From positions 1 through 64,000 of IMG/VR virus record IMGVR_UViG_3300048592_000564: 64,000 nucleotides of DNA; one strand, written 5' to 3'. This document shows positions 1 to 9,265 of this stretch, in pieces; the first letter of the stretch is position 1, and the number at the start of each line of letters is the position of its first letter. Both the position numbers and the translations under genes were made by a program. Under the pieces are notes generated by a model that was not told where the DNA came from, did no database searches, and saw only the letters and a list, made by a program, of their open reading frames with translations. This DNA comes from a virus.

Positions 1-10
1 CCAATCGGTC

Positions 11-469
11 GTGGCGCAGCTCTGCAGCGACGACGGCCACGAGGTGCCCAGCGAGGAACTCGCGACCGACACGAACCTGCTGGCGGCCCTCGAGGACGCC
101 AGCGGGGAGGTCGAGTCCGCCCTGTTGATTGGCAAGCGATACTCGGTCGAGGACCTCGAGGACCTGACCGGGAACTCGCTCGCGAAACTGAAACGAATCA
201 CGTGCACGATCGCGATGGCGAACCTGTTGGAACGTCGGCCGGTCGTGCATGTCCAGGAGGCCGAGAAGCTCCTGGAGCGCGCGGAAAAGTACCTTGAGCA
301 ACTCCGCACCGGGCAGCGGATTTTCAACCTGGAAGATCAGGTCGATACGCAACTCCCGACCGTCGATGGCCCGACGTCCGTGGACTGCGCGAGGATCAAT
401 CTCTTGCCCGACCGAATGACACGATATTTCCCCACCCAGGTCCAGCGACTGCCGACCACCCGGGGCTAA
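11..469 (+). CDS. DUF1320/Gp36-like head-tail connector protein (possibly 5'-truncated)
   Basis: A 152-residue protein. The stretch around residues 25-75 (ALEDASGEVESAL, then KRYSVEDLEDLTG, then a hydrophobic helix TCTIAMANLLERR) resembles the DUF1320 family (Mu gp36-like), which sits at the head-tail junction. The GTG at 11 is the first start in the window, but the frame is open to the window edge, so the true start may lie upstream. It is followed by tail genes, which fits a connector. Family assignment is by pattern only and moderate. Confidence 0.6.
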   Translation: MAQLCSDDGHEVPSEELATDTNLLAALEDASGEVESALLIGKRYSVEDLEDLTGNSLAKLKRITCTIAMANLLERRPVVHVQEAEKLLERAEKYLEQLRTGQRIFNLEDQVDTQLPTVDGPTSVDCARINLLPDRMTRYFPTQVQRLPTTRG

Positions 470-514
470 TACGATCACGCGACCGACAGGCGGCGCCAAG
501 AAGGATAACCGACC

Positions 515-1027
515 ATGACGATTGGATTTTTCAGCACCGGTCCCTGCAGCGTGTTCTTTGACGCGGTCGAGCTGGGGTTTTGTGAAAACGGGGCCGAGAT
601 CACGGTCCAGCCGTTCTTCGAGGACCTCCACGCCGATTCCTGGGGTGGGCTCGCGGGCCCGTTTGCGGACCGGCAGCTGCTCGGCGCTATCGCGCAGGTC
701 AACTGCCTCTTGACCAAGTTCGACAACGCGGCGTGCGAAAAGTTGACCAGCTTTGTCGAACAGGGCGCCGGGGTCGCGGGCACCATCGGGGCCACGAAGC
801 TCGGGGAATTCATGTACCAGGATTCCCAGTTCGCGGTCCTGGAACTCAAGACCACGCTCGCGAGCTCGACCAAGAAGTTCGACTACGCGCACGTGGCCGG
901 CAGTGTCGGGTTTAACGTCGGGATGCGACACCGCCGCTGGCAGGTCCAGTTCCTGTGCCGCATGGACAGCCCCTGCACGCGAGTCCTGTACGAGACCGGC
1001 ACCGACACGAGCTGCTTCGACGACTAA
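515..1027 (+). CDS. Putative major tail tube protein
   Basis: A 170-residue protein with an AAGAAGGA ribosome site before the ATG. No named family is recognised. It is rich in beta-prone segments (repeated F-x-V/F-x-L stretches, a GSVGFNVGMRHRRWQVQF core) and lies directly upstream of the frameshifting tail-chaperone pair and the tape-measure candidate, the usual place of the tail tube gene. It has several cysteines (about residues 11, 23, 65 and 75 and near the C-terminus). Function is inferred from synteny. Confidence 0.45.
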   Translation: MTIGFFSTGPCSVFFDAVELGFCENGAEITVQPFFEDLHADSWGGLAGPFADRQLLGAIAQVNCLLTKFDNAACEKLTSFVEQGAGVAGTIGATKLGEFMYQDSQFAVLELKTTLASSTKKFDYAHVAGSVGFNVGMRHRRWQVQFLCRMDSPCTRVLYETGTDTSCFDD

Positions 1028-1054
1028 CGATCCTGACCCAAGGGACAAGCCCGA

Positions 1055-1510
1055 ATGTTTCACTGGATTCGCAACCTCCTGTCCCGTCGTGCCTCGCGGC
1101 GGGACATTTTTACTTATCACGACGGCCACCAGGCCCGGTCAATCGACCCCTGGGCGGCCCTGCTCGACCTCTGGACCGACCCCGAGCACGACATCAACCT
1201 CGTGCTCGCGGGCTCGGCCCGCGGAGAACCGGAGGCCCAGCGACAACTCGAGGCGATGGTCCGTCGGGTGTTCGCGATTCCCGAGTTCGACCCCGCGACC
1301 CAGCGGGGCCTCACGATCCTGGAACTCCACGAACTCCACGCGCGATTCTCGCGCTACATCCGGGATCTTAAAAAAAAACTCGCCACACCGCCGACGCGGT
1401 CGCGACCTACGGGCTCGGAATCCTTGGAGACCCCGGGCGACTCGACCACGCGACAAGAACCGGACTCCTGCTCCACAGCCGGCGCGTCGAACTCCGACGC
1501 GCCAACATGA
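1055..1510 (+). CDS. Tail assembly chaperone, short (zero-frame) form
   Basis: A 151-residue protein that starts MFHWIRNLLSRRASRR and becomes helical. Codons 106-108 are AAA AAA AAA inside a run of nine A (1370-1378). After that run the zero frame reads a low-complexity Ser/Thr/Pro tail, while the -1 frame reads a good protein that ends exactly at the next gene. This layout, just before a tape-measure gene, is the classic G/GT tail-chaperone arrangement of long-tailed phages. The short form is the G-like product. Confidence 0.65.
   Translation: MFHWIRNLLSRRASRRDIFTYHDGHQARSIDPWAALLDLWTDPEHDINLVLAGSARGEPEAQRQLEAMVRRVFAIPEFDPATQRGLTILELHELHARFSRYIRDLKKKLATPPTRSRPTGSESLETPGDSTTRQEPDSCSTAGASNSDAPT
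1370..1378 (+). other. Programmed -1 ribosomal frameshift slippery site
   Basis: The sequence CTTAAAAAAAAAC has nine A. In the zero frame it reads CTT AAA AAA AAA CTC, so both tRNA-Lys can re-pair after a one-base backward slip (A AAA AAA heptamer). The -1 frame then stays open from 1378 to the stop at 1666-1668. The preceding -1 frame stop (TAA at 1369-1371) means this frame can be entered only at or after the A run. Confidence 0.75.
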
Positions 1511-1668
1511 TCGTGCGGGCGATCCGGCGATCGGCCTCCGGGGAGATTCCCGACCCCGAGTGGTACGACGCCCTGTCGCTGACCCGCGAGGACGCGCGGT
1601 TCCAACGTGCCATCGATCAAAATAACCGCAAGCTCCAGGAACGAGCGGCCAGCATGGGGGTGGGGTGA
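1378..1668 (+). CDS. -1 frame extension of the tail assembly chaperone (GT-like fusion)
   Basis: Reading -1 from the A run gives 96 residues (starting TRHTADAVATYGLGILG, containing IPDPEWYDALSLTRED, ending RAASMGVG). Joined to the 108 zero-frame residues from 1055 this makes a 204-residue fusion. The TGA at 1666-1668 overlaps the ATG of the tape-measure candidate (TGATG), the coupling used throughout this genome, which supports the extension being translated. No in-frame start near the junction is needed. Family knowledge: such fusions bind the tape measure during tail assembly. Confidence 0.65.
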   Translation, partial: TRHTADAVATYGLGILGDPGRLDHATRTGLLLHSRRVELRRANMIVRAIRRSASGEIPDPEWYDALSLTREDARFQRAIDQNNRKLQERAASMGVG

Positions 1669-4600
1669 TGGCAGACGAAAGCAGCGCTGATGCCGTCCAG
1701 GATGCCGCGGGATCGATTCGCGAGAACTTGCCCGAGCGATACATCGGCGACGTCGTGGCAGACCTCAATCGGCGCATCAATGCCGAGCAGGCCGCCGCCA
1801 ATGAAGACCTGACGAGCGAGCGCACCCAATCGCTCAGTCAAGCCCAGTCGCTCCTTGTTCCCTACGTGACGACCGGCCAAATCACCGATGAGGCGCTCGC
1901 GGAGGCGCACCAGATCGTCGCCCGCGAGCCCCCGCCGCCCATTACGCGAGTGAAGCCGGAACCCGAGAAACCCGATCTTTCGCGGACCAGCACCGCCGAG
2001 GCCCCAGCGGACCAGCAAGCCGGGGATAAGCCCGCCCAAGCGGCCACCCAAGAGCAACCAGACGTCCCCCAGGACAAACCCGAGGCCGCGACCCAAACTC
2101 CGCCCGACGACTTGCAGTCGAAAGCCAAGCAGGAAGCTGATCCCCTCGAGTCTCCCGAGATCCCGCCACTGGCCGAGCAAGCGGACATAGAGGCCATCGG
2201 GCCCCCCGCCGTAAAGGCCGACAAGCTCGCGCCGCAAGAGCCCGAGCGTCCCGATGTCACGCCACAGGAGGCGCGGCCGCCCTCGCCCGCCACCGCTCCC
2301 CCTGCGCCCGCCCCACCGCCTCAGTCTGTCGCTCGTGCGATCGCGACCGCGCCCGCGGGGTTGTTGGCCGAAACCGCCAACGGCACGCAATTACGCATTC
2401 AGTCGATGCCGGTCGGCCGGGTGACGCCCGACCAGCAAGAGGTCGTGCTGCACGATGGCAGCACCGCGCCCCTGAGCTCGATCGCGAAACTACGCGACAA
2501 AAGCGGGCAACTACTGTGGAGCCGACCACAGGCTCCAGTCGCGGAACCGCCCGACCGCGATGCGCAGCCGACGTCTGCGGTCCCGGTTGCGACCGACCGC
2601 AGCACCGCCAAGCCTCCCGACAGCGAGGTGCCGCCAGTCGCGACACAAACGCGGTCCCCAGTCACCGCAGCCTCGCCGGCAGTTCCGGTTGCTCACGAGT
2701 CCGGGACCGCGAGACCTGCCGACAGTCAGGCGACACCAGAAACCCGCGTTGAACCCTCGCCCGCCACCTACGAGACCCCAGAGGCACCCGCGGCCCCACG
2801 ACGCCCGGAGCCGCCTAGCGGACCCGCCGTAGAATTTTCGCCAACCAGCACGACCAAGCCGTCGGCCAGTGAGTCAGTATCCCCGGCGGTTCCGGTCCCG
2901 ACATCCCGCGAGGCTGCCAAGCCCACCACTCCACCCGCGAGTACCGGCATACCAGAAACGGCCCCGCCCCCCCGCTGGATCGATTACTTCCGCGACAATC
3001 GCCAGCAGGAAATCGGCGTCGTGCGTTCCGCGATCGCGGCCACGAGCGAATACGCGACCGCAAGGCTTAATCGAGCCCCCGCTCCACAGCCTTCGTCTCC
3101 CGATCCGTCCCCTGCGACGGCCTCCACGGCGCCCCCGCGTTCATTGCCAGCCACCCCAACCCACTACGAACGCTTGGGAGTACCCTCGACAGCGACCAAG
3201 GACGAGATCCTGATTGCCTACGAGGAAAAACGGAAGGACGCCAAGTCTCTTGAAGAACGAGAACCACTCGCGCAGGCAGCGCGAGCGCTACTAAAACCCG
3301 AAACTCGTCAAGCATACGATCAGCAGCTTGCCGATCAGCAAAGGCAATCGCCGCCAGCAGTCCCCGTCGCCCCCGCCGCTAGGCCCGCCCACGCAGGCAA
3401 GCCGCAGCAGTCAGTTGCCCAGATTCAGTCCACCCCGCCGCCACCAGCGGTCCCAGTCACGCCCGGCACCGGCACCCAGAAACCCGCCGAGACCACCGTC
3501 CAGGGAGCACCCGACGACGCCGCTACGCCCGCGTCGCCACATACCAGCACACCATCACCCCCGACCACCGCCGCCCCTGGAGCCAGCGGATTTGGCACGC
3601 CGCCCACCAGGCCCCCGACCACCGCCTCGCCGGCCGCTCCCTCGCCCGAGCCCGATCCATCGCGTGGCCTATTCTCCAAAATCGCCAGCGCGATCACGGG
3701 CGCGATCCAGAGCGTCGTACCTGGACGCCAAAACGCCGCCGATCAAGTCCAAGCCGCCGACCGCGCGGCCCAGCAGGCCGGCGGCACCACCGCGCCCCAG
3801 CACCCATTGGTCCAAGCCGCCGGCAAGAAGCTCGCGGCCGACCAGGACCTGGCCCGCCAGAACCAGGAGCAGTTCACCGCCGCGCAGACCAGCGACGAAG
3901 GACTGCCGCCCACGCTCCAGAGCCCCGAGGCCTACTATGCGGCCGCGAAGCTCGGTTACCGCCCCGGGGACCGCCGGGCCACGAGCGCGGCAGGCCGCCG
4001 CGACCGCAGCGACGATCCGGGGCTGCAATGGCGAGACCTCGGGGACGTGGACCAGGAATCACGCCACGAAGCGGCTTCCCGGCTACAAGACACCCGCGAA
4101 CTGGTACGGGAGAACGCCGAAATCCCGCCCGAGAAAGAAGCCTTGGCCCAGGCCCTCCGCCGCAACGAGAACCTGACGGCCGCCGACGCCTACGTGATCC
4201 AGCAGCGACAGGCCCACGGGACCGACCCCGAGGCAGCGCAGAAACGCAAGGCCAGTTTCGCGGAACGGTTTGTCGGCATCAAGGACGACGACGAGGACGG
4301 GCTCCGGACCGCCAAAATGGTCGGGGCCGTGGAGTACGGCGAACACGCGATCCGGCAATACTCTGCCGCCGCGGCCCAGGGCGCTGCGCCGTTCGTCGGC
4401 GAAGCCCCGGCCGCGATCGCGGGCTCGGCCGGACAGGCCGCCGCGGGACTCGCGGGCGGGGCGGGCACGATGGTCGCCGGTGCCGCGACCGGCAATCCCC
4501 TGCTGGTCGCCAAAGGAATGGCGGACCTCGGGGCCGAGGTCGTGAAGCTACCCGGGATGTTGGTCGATTGGAGCGATGCCCTGATCGCCTCCGCGGACAA

Positions 4601-5702
4601 CATCAAGCAGTTCTCCAGCGTGCTCGCCAACGCGTTCGCGGTCGCGGAACTCCGGACGATGCGGCGGGACTTCGAGTCTGCTCAACGCACCGGGGACGCG
4701 AGCGCAAACTTGATCGATGCCCGGCAGGACCTGGCCGACACCCTCCAGCCCGTCAAGGACCAAGTTACCAACACACTCTCGAAGGACATCGCAAACGGGC
4801 TCCTGGACCTTAATGACATCGTGTCGATCCTGCGGGACCTTGCCCAGTGGGCTGGAGTGATGACGTCCGACGAGGAACTCAAGGCCGAACTGGAACGCAA
4901 GGGTACACCCTTCCAGGAGACGATCCGCGGCATCGAGGCCGGGGGATTCGCGGCCCAGGACAAAGAGGGCAAATGGGTCCAGACGGATCTTCAAGGTGGA
5001 TTCAGCGGCGCCGGGATGGGCAATGCCCCCAGCGCAGGACACCGACCCGGGACCGGCGTGGCGGGCGGGGCCGGAGTGTCGGGCTCGCGACCGTGGCAAC
5101 GCGACCCTGGGGCCGTGGACCCCAATGCCCCACAGGGCGGAGCCGCAAAACCCAGCGGTCCCAATCGGGGCGGCATTGCGGACCTGGAAAAAAGCCGCAA
5201 GGAGATGCGAGACCGCCTTGAGGCACAGCTAGACCGTGAATACTCCCTCCTAGCAGGCCGTGGCGCGACAGGCCCGGCCGCGACACAAGACGAGCTCGAC
5301 GAGCAGCGCGCCAAAGCGGCCAAGCAAATTGCCGACTTTGACGCCAACACCGGCCGAATGGTGCAACGCCAAGTCGATAACGCGCGCGCCGCCGGCCAAG
5401 GCCAAGCACCCGGCCGCGCACCCCAGCGTGCCCCGAACGCCCCACAGCTTCCTGGCGACGCCCCCGACAGCCCGTTCCCAGGCATGCCCGGCCCAATGCG
5501 GGACCGTCGCGGCCAGAAAATCCCCAAGGTCCACGCCCAACCGGAAGAACCCGCGCGCGGCTACAGCGGCATGGCTGGCGCGTTACTTGGTGCAAGCTCT
5601 GGCGGAACTGCCTCGGCGGCCTACCTGCTGTGGAAACTCGCCAGGGGCGAGATCCAGACCGACACCGCACCCCCGGCTCAAGAAGCAAAGAACCTCCCAT
5701 GA
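1668..5702 (+). CDS. Tape-measure protein candidate with a degenerate J-domain
   Basis: A 1344-residue protein, the longest in the window, directly after the frameshifting chaperones. Residues about 1-490 are Pro/Ala/Thr-rich and disordered-looking. Residues about 497-560 form a DnaJ-like unit (HYERLGVPSTATKDEILIAY, ending ETRQAYDQQLADQQ) in which the loop that should hold HPD has no HPD. A second Pro-rich stretch follows, then a helical half with a Gly/Ala-rich hydrophobic segment (about residues 905-960), as tape measures often have. ATG at 1668 is preferred over the GTG at 1665 because of the TGATG overlap. Role by position; J-domain by motif. Confidence 0.65.
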   Translation: MADESSADAVQDAAGSIRENLPERYIGDVVADLNRRINAEQAAANEDLTSERTQSLSQAQSLLVPYVTTGQITDEALAEAHQIVAREPPPPITRVKPEPEKPDLSRTSTAEAPADQQAGDKPAQAATQEQPDVPQDKPEAATQTPPDDLQSKAKQEADPLESPEIPPLAEQADIEAIGPPAVKADKLAPQEPERPDVTPQEARPPSPATAPPAPAPPPQSVARAIATAPAGLLAETANGTQLRIQSMPVGRVTPDQQEVVLHDGSTAPLSSIAKLRDKSGQLLWSRPQAPVAEPPDRDAQPTSAVPVATDRSTAKPPDSEVPPVATQTRSPVTAASPAVPVAHESGTARPADSQATPETRVEPSPATYETPEAPAAPRRPEPPSGPAVEFSPTSTTKPSASESVSPAVPVPTSREAAKPTTPPASTGIPETAPPPRWIDYFRDNRQQEIGVVRSAIAATSEYATARLNRAPAPQPSSPDPSPATASTAPPRSLPATPTHYERLGVPSTATKDEILIAYEEKRKDAKSLEEREPLAQAARALLKPETRQAYDQQLADQQRQSPPAVPVAPAARPAHAGKPQQSVAQIQSTPPPPAVPVTPGTGTQKPAETTVQGAPDDAATPASPHTSTPSPPTTAAPGASGFGTPPTRPPTTASPAAPSPEPDPSRGLFSKIASAITGAIQSVVPGRQNAADQVQAADRAAQQAGGTTAPQHPLVQAAGKKLAADQDLARQNQEQFTAAQTSDEGLPPTLQSPEAYYAAAKLGYRPGDRRATSAAGRRDRSDDPGLQWRDLGDVDQESRHEAASRLQDTRELVRENAEIPPEKEALAQALRRNENLTAADAYVIQQRQAHGTDPEAAQKRKASFAERFVGIKDDDEDGLRTAKMVGAVEYGEHAIRQYSAAAAQGAAPFVGEAPAAIAGSAGQAAAGLAGGAGTMVAGAATGNPLLVAKGMADLGAEVVKLPGMLVDWSDALIASADNIKQFSSVLANAFAVAELRTMRRDFESAQRTGDASANLIDARQDLADTLQPVKDQVTNTLSKDIANGLLDLNDIVSILRDLAQWAGVMTSDEELKAELERKGTPFQETIRGIEAGGFAAQDKEGKWVQTDLQGGFSGAGMGNAPSAGHRPGTGVAGGAGVSGSRPWQRDPGAVDPNAPQGGAAKPSGPNRGGIADLEKSRKEMRDRLEAQLDREYSLLAGRGATGPAATQDELDEQRAKAAKQIADFDANTGRMVQRQVDNARAAGQGQAPGRAPQRAPNAPQLPGDAPDSPFPGMPGPMRDRRGQKIPKVHAQPEEPARGYSGMAGALLGASSGGTASAAYLLWKLARGEIQTDTAPPAQEAKNLP

Positions 5703-7612
5703 CCTGCCCAGGAACGACCGTTGAATATAACGACATCACGATCCACGACGTCCTGACGGACGACGTGACCCAGGAGGTCGTCTATGACAAGACCGGGGTC
5801 GACCCGATCGGGATCCGGGTTACGGTCTCGGTCACGGGCTACGTCCACCTCGCGGCCCAGGAGATCCACGGGATCAAAAAGACCGGCGACCTCGCGACCG
5901 GCATGCAGGAAGTGCAGGCCGCGCTCCTGACGCCCCGGCGCACGTTCCACATGAAACTGGGCGACCAGACGTGGCTCAGCTGCTGGCCCTACGCGGTCGA
6001 GCGTTGCAGCAATGCGGCCTCGGCGTTTGGGGGCGGGGCAAGCTCCTATCCCGACAAGTGGGACATGGAGAACGGCCCGCACCCGAGCTTGAAAGTGGTG
6101 GGGATCATCGGCCAGCACTCAATGAAGATCAAGTTCTCGGTCCAGTACACGCACTCGATCTGCGACCTGCCGGGCGCCGCGACGCTGTTCAAGGGCCTGA
6201 TGCACCTCCGGTTCTGGATCGTGGACGACATCGATTGCAGCAACTGGATGGTAACGAGAACCTACCAGGGGCGGCTCCGGACCTATGGGGCACTCCCGGT
6301 CGCCGATGGGCTCCTGGCCCACCCGGGCATGCTGGCCCGCGCGTTCGCGATCCCGCCGCTCCAGTGGGGCTTCCAGCGAAAGCGGATCTCGATCAACCAA
6401 GACCCCAATGGCCTGGAGGCCGAGTTCCAGGTCGTCGATCAAGAGGTCTGGGCCGTCGCCCCGGCACCCGCGACCGAGTGGCAGGGCCACTTTGAGGTCA
6501 CGGTCCCCTACGGGGGCGTGACGTGCGAGAGCGAATGCCGCGTCACCGTCAAGGGCGGCAAGATGACGCCGAAATGGCACCTGCTCCGACTCGCGATGCA
6601 GATCCTGGACGCGAAGCTGCGGCTCAGCGTGGTCCCGATCAACTACATCCCGATGGTGCTCAGTTTTTCGGAGCCGCTGGAATCCAACGAGGTCACGGGC
6701 TATGCCAAAGTGAAACACCTGGGCGAGACCAACACCTCCGCGCCCCTGGGCCTGAACGTCTTCGCCGCCAATGCGGCCACATGGTTCAAGCCCTTCCCGG
6801 CCGTCGGGCCTGGCTCCTTGAATTTGTCCGGCCTCGCGCCAGGCACCCACGCGCCCTACCAGTTCGAACACGGGTTCCAGGGATCCAGCCCGGACGGCAA
6901 CATGACGGTCACGTTCGCGCCCAATAGTCTCGTGGGCCTGCTGCTGCCCGCCCTCCAGACCCCCTGCTGCCCGGTCTGGCTCGTGAACAACATCCAGGGC
7001 TACGCGCCCTCGCCGGGCTACGGGGGTGGGGTTGACGAGACCCAGGAGGGCACCGACTACCGGATCGCCCAGTCGCCGGTCCCGCCCGCCGATCTCGCGA
7101 ACCCCTACTCGACATCCCATCAGCAGTGGTGGTACTGGAACACCAAACTGACCAGCAGGTACACGACCCACCTGGGCCTGGGGGCATTCCCGCGAGCCCA
7201 GGAGGACACCGACAAAAACACGCTCTCGCTAGTCCGCATGCACGCGCCCTGCCAGTTCCGGCAAGTCCGGATCGAATTCGTGCGCGCGAACTCGTGGCCG
7301 GAACTCCCGAAACCTAAGGAGCAGTGGACCGACAATAACCAGATCGTCCACACGTTGCTCGATTGGAAGATGGCCCCGAACGCGAGCTCGACGGCCGCCG
7401 ACGGGAAAGGCGACGTGCGGTCGGTCGCGATGGTGCTCAACTACGCGATGAGCCGACCGGTCGATTGGAACGCGGGCGAGAACTTCCCGGTCGGGCGACT
7501 GCCGAACCGGCCCGCGAACTCCTCGGCCGACCACGCCTGGCAGGAACTGGACGCGGGGCTCACGCCCGCGATTTTCGTTGAACCTTGGAACATCATCGGG
7601 GTCACGCCATGA
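5699..7612 (+). CDS. Structural (distal tail/baseplate) protein, family unknown
   Basis: A 637-residue protein starting MTCPGTTVEYNDITIHDV at an ATGA overlap with the tape-measure gene. It is rich in aromatic residues and beta-prone segments, with scattered cysteines (an AVERCSNAAS patch near 100, a QTPCCPVWLV patch near 425). I recognise no family. Its place right after the tape measure suggests a distal tail or baseplate component. It is coupled to the next gene by another ATGA overlap. Confidence 0.5.
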   Translation: MTCPGTTVEYNDITIHDVLTDDVTQEVVYDKTGVDPIGIRVTVSVTGYVHLAAQEIHGIKKTGDLATGMQEVQAALLTPRRTFHMKLGDQTWLSCWPYAVERCSNAASAFGGGASSYPDKWDMENGPHPSLKVVGIIGQHSMKIKFSVQYTHSICDLPGAATLFKGLMHLRFWIVDDIDCSNWMVTRTYQGRLRTYGALPVADGLLAHPGMLARAFAIPPLQWGFQRKRISINQDPNGLEAEFQVVDQEVWAVAPAPATEWQGHFEVTVPYGGVTCESECRVTVKGGKMTPKWHLLRLAMQILDAKLRLSVVPINYIPMVLSFSEPLESNEVTGYAKVKHLGETNTSAPLGLNVFAANAATWFKPFPAVGPGSLNLSGLAPGTHAPYQFEHGFQGSSPDGNMTVTFAPNSLVGLLLPALQTPCCPVWLVNNIQGYAPSPGYGGGVDETQEGTDYRIAQSPVPPADLANPYSTSHQQWWYWNTKLTSRYTTHLGLGAFPRAQEDTDKNTLSLVRMHAPCQFRQVRIEFVRANSWPELPKPKEQWTDNNQIVHTLLDWKMAPNASSTAADGKGDVRSVAMVLNYAMSRPVDWNAGENFPVGRLPNRPANSSADHAWQELDAGLTPAIFVEPWNIIGVTP

Positions 7613-9258
7613 TTAATCACGATACGTTGTTTGCCCGCCTGGGCCACTGGTGCAAGGTCGCGCAAGACTTGGACGACACGGCCGCGGCCTCGCTGGTCAC
7701 GAACGTCCGGGCCGCCGAGGAGGACCTGGAGGCCGAACAGCACGACTTCCAGCAGGACGTCCTGGGCCTGCTGGAGCAATCGCTCGACCAGCAGCTCTCG
7801 ACCCTGGGGACCATGATCCAAGTGCTGGCCGCCACCCCGGCCCAGAACCTGATCATCCAGACCGTCCACCTCGACACGCCACTGGTCAGCCAGAGCCTCG
7901 ACGCCGCGCTCGCGGTCCTGCTGGACCAGATGGAGGACGAGAGCGAGACTCTCGATGCCTCGACGCCGGCCGCGACGCTCGACTACGGGGAGAACTCCAG
8001 CAGCTCAGGCACGGGCGACAACCACGGGAACGGGGTACTGGTGACCTGCACGAAGCGCGGCGACGGCCAGGTCAATCAATTCATCCTCGGGGAAACGATC
8101 CGCTGTGAGATCACGGGCACGAGCACCAACGGGACCGCGACCTGGACGCTCACCGGGGAACCGTCCAAGACGTTGCTCCATCCCGATTGGCCGGCGGGGT
8201 CGGGGATCTCGCGGGCGCTGACCAGCTACGTGGCGGCCAGCGGCCTCGTCCCCAGTGGCGACTTCGAGGATGACGACGACAACGCCGACCTGTTGCCCGA
8301 CGGCTGGATTCTCTCGGTCGGGACCCTCGACACCCACGTGCGGCTGACCGACGTGGAGGTCCAGACCGTGACCATCAACGGGACGCCCACAGGGGGCCGC
8401 TACACGCTGACGTTCCACGACCGCTGGGGCGAACTTCACACCACCACGGCCCTGCCCTACAACGCCTCCGGGTCGGAGGTCCAGAGTGCGCTCCGTAAGC
8501 TCCCCGGCCTCTCGGCCATTACCGTGACCTCGACCGGCACGGGCGCGAACCTGACCCATACCGTCACGTTCCTGAACGTCCCGAACCCGAGCCAGCTGAC
8601 CAGTACCTCGGCGCTCACAGGCGGCAGCCCGACGATCACGCACGCGACCGCCCAGGCCGGAAGCACTTACGTGGCGCGTGGCGCCCGATGCCTGGAGATC
8701 GACGGGGACGGCTCGAACCTGACCACGCTCCAGATTCCTGTGACCCTCACGGCCCAGACGTGCTATTGTGTCAACCTCTGGGCCGCGGTGGACGTTGTGC
8801 CGGCCGCGGGCGTGCTGGTGGTCGACCTCGTGGACGGAATCGGCGGAACCGTGGTGGCCGACGACGAGGGGACGAACAATACTTTCTCGATCGACCTCAC
8901 GGGACTGACGGCCACCCACTCGGCCCACAACGGATGTTTCCATACTCCGCTCGTGATGCCGAGCCAGGTGTACTTGAGAATCCGCCTCACGACCGCGCTG
9001 TCGAGCGGCTCGAGTGCGTTCCTGGACGAACTGTGCCTCGTGGCCATGCAGGAACTCTACGCCGGGGGCCTGTTCGCCGCAGCGTTCAGTGGCCCGAATG
9101 ACTTTCAGAAAGAGGACTACGCGGAAATCGTGGTGACGAATGACCGAGAGGGCAGCCTGCAAGAATGGCTACACCGGTTTTTTAACCTCGGGGGCAAGCG
9201 GTTCCTGTTCCCGGTTGAAACCGCCCCCGCGACACAACCCGACAGCCTGATCGCATAG
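7609..9258 (+). CDS. Structural tail protein with a surface-protein-type beta repeat
   Basis: A 549-residue protein, ATGA-coupled to its upstream neighbour. Residues 1-120 are helical with an acidic, Gln-rich look. The middle carries a unit (LPYNASGSEVQSALRKLPGL, then ITVTSTGTGANL and LTGGSPTITH) that resembles the A-E-V-Q-x-A-L-x-x-L-P-G beta repeat common in planctomycete surface proteins. A carbohydrate-binding-module-like beta region and a conserved-looking C-terminus (LQEWLHRFFNLGGKRFLFPV) follow. Probably a baseplate or fibre-proximal protein; function is inferred from position. Confidence 0.5.
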   Translation: MINHDTLFARLGHWCKVAQDLDDTAAASLVTNVRAAEEDLEAEQHDFQQDVLGLLEQSLDQQLSTLGTMIQVLAATPAQNLIIQTVHLDTPLVSQSLDAALAVLLDQMEDESETLDASTPAATLDYGENSSSSGTGDNHGNGVLVTCTKRGDGQVNQFILGETIRCEITGTSTNGTATWTLTGEPSKTLLHPDWPAGSGISRALTSYVAASGLVPSGDFEDDDDNADLLPDGWILSVGTLDTHVRLTDVEVQTVTINGTPTGGRYTLTFHDRWGELHTTTALPYNASGSEVQSALRKLPGLSAITVTSTGTGANLTHTVTFLNVPNPSQLTSTSALTGGSPTITHATAQAGSTYVARGARCLEIDGDGSNLTTLQIPVTLTAQTCYCVNLWAAVDVVPAAGVLVVDLVDGIGGTVVADDEGTNNTFSIDLTGLTATHSAHNGCFHTPLVMPSQVYLRIRLTTALSSGSSAFLDELCLVAMQELYAGGLFAAAFSGPNDFQKEDYAEIVVTNDREGSLQEWLHRFFNLGGKRFLFPVETAPATQPDSLIA

Positions 9259-9265
9259 GATCAAC

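Noticed and set aside
8005-9162. Long minus-strand frame opposite a tail gene (also 6119-7171)
   Set aside because: Both are Arg/His-rich shadows of coupled plus-strand structural genes with proper starts and motifs.
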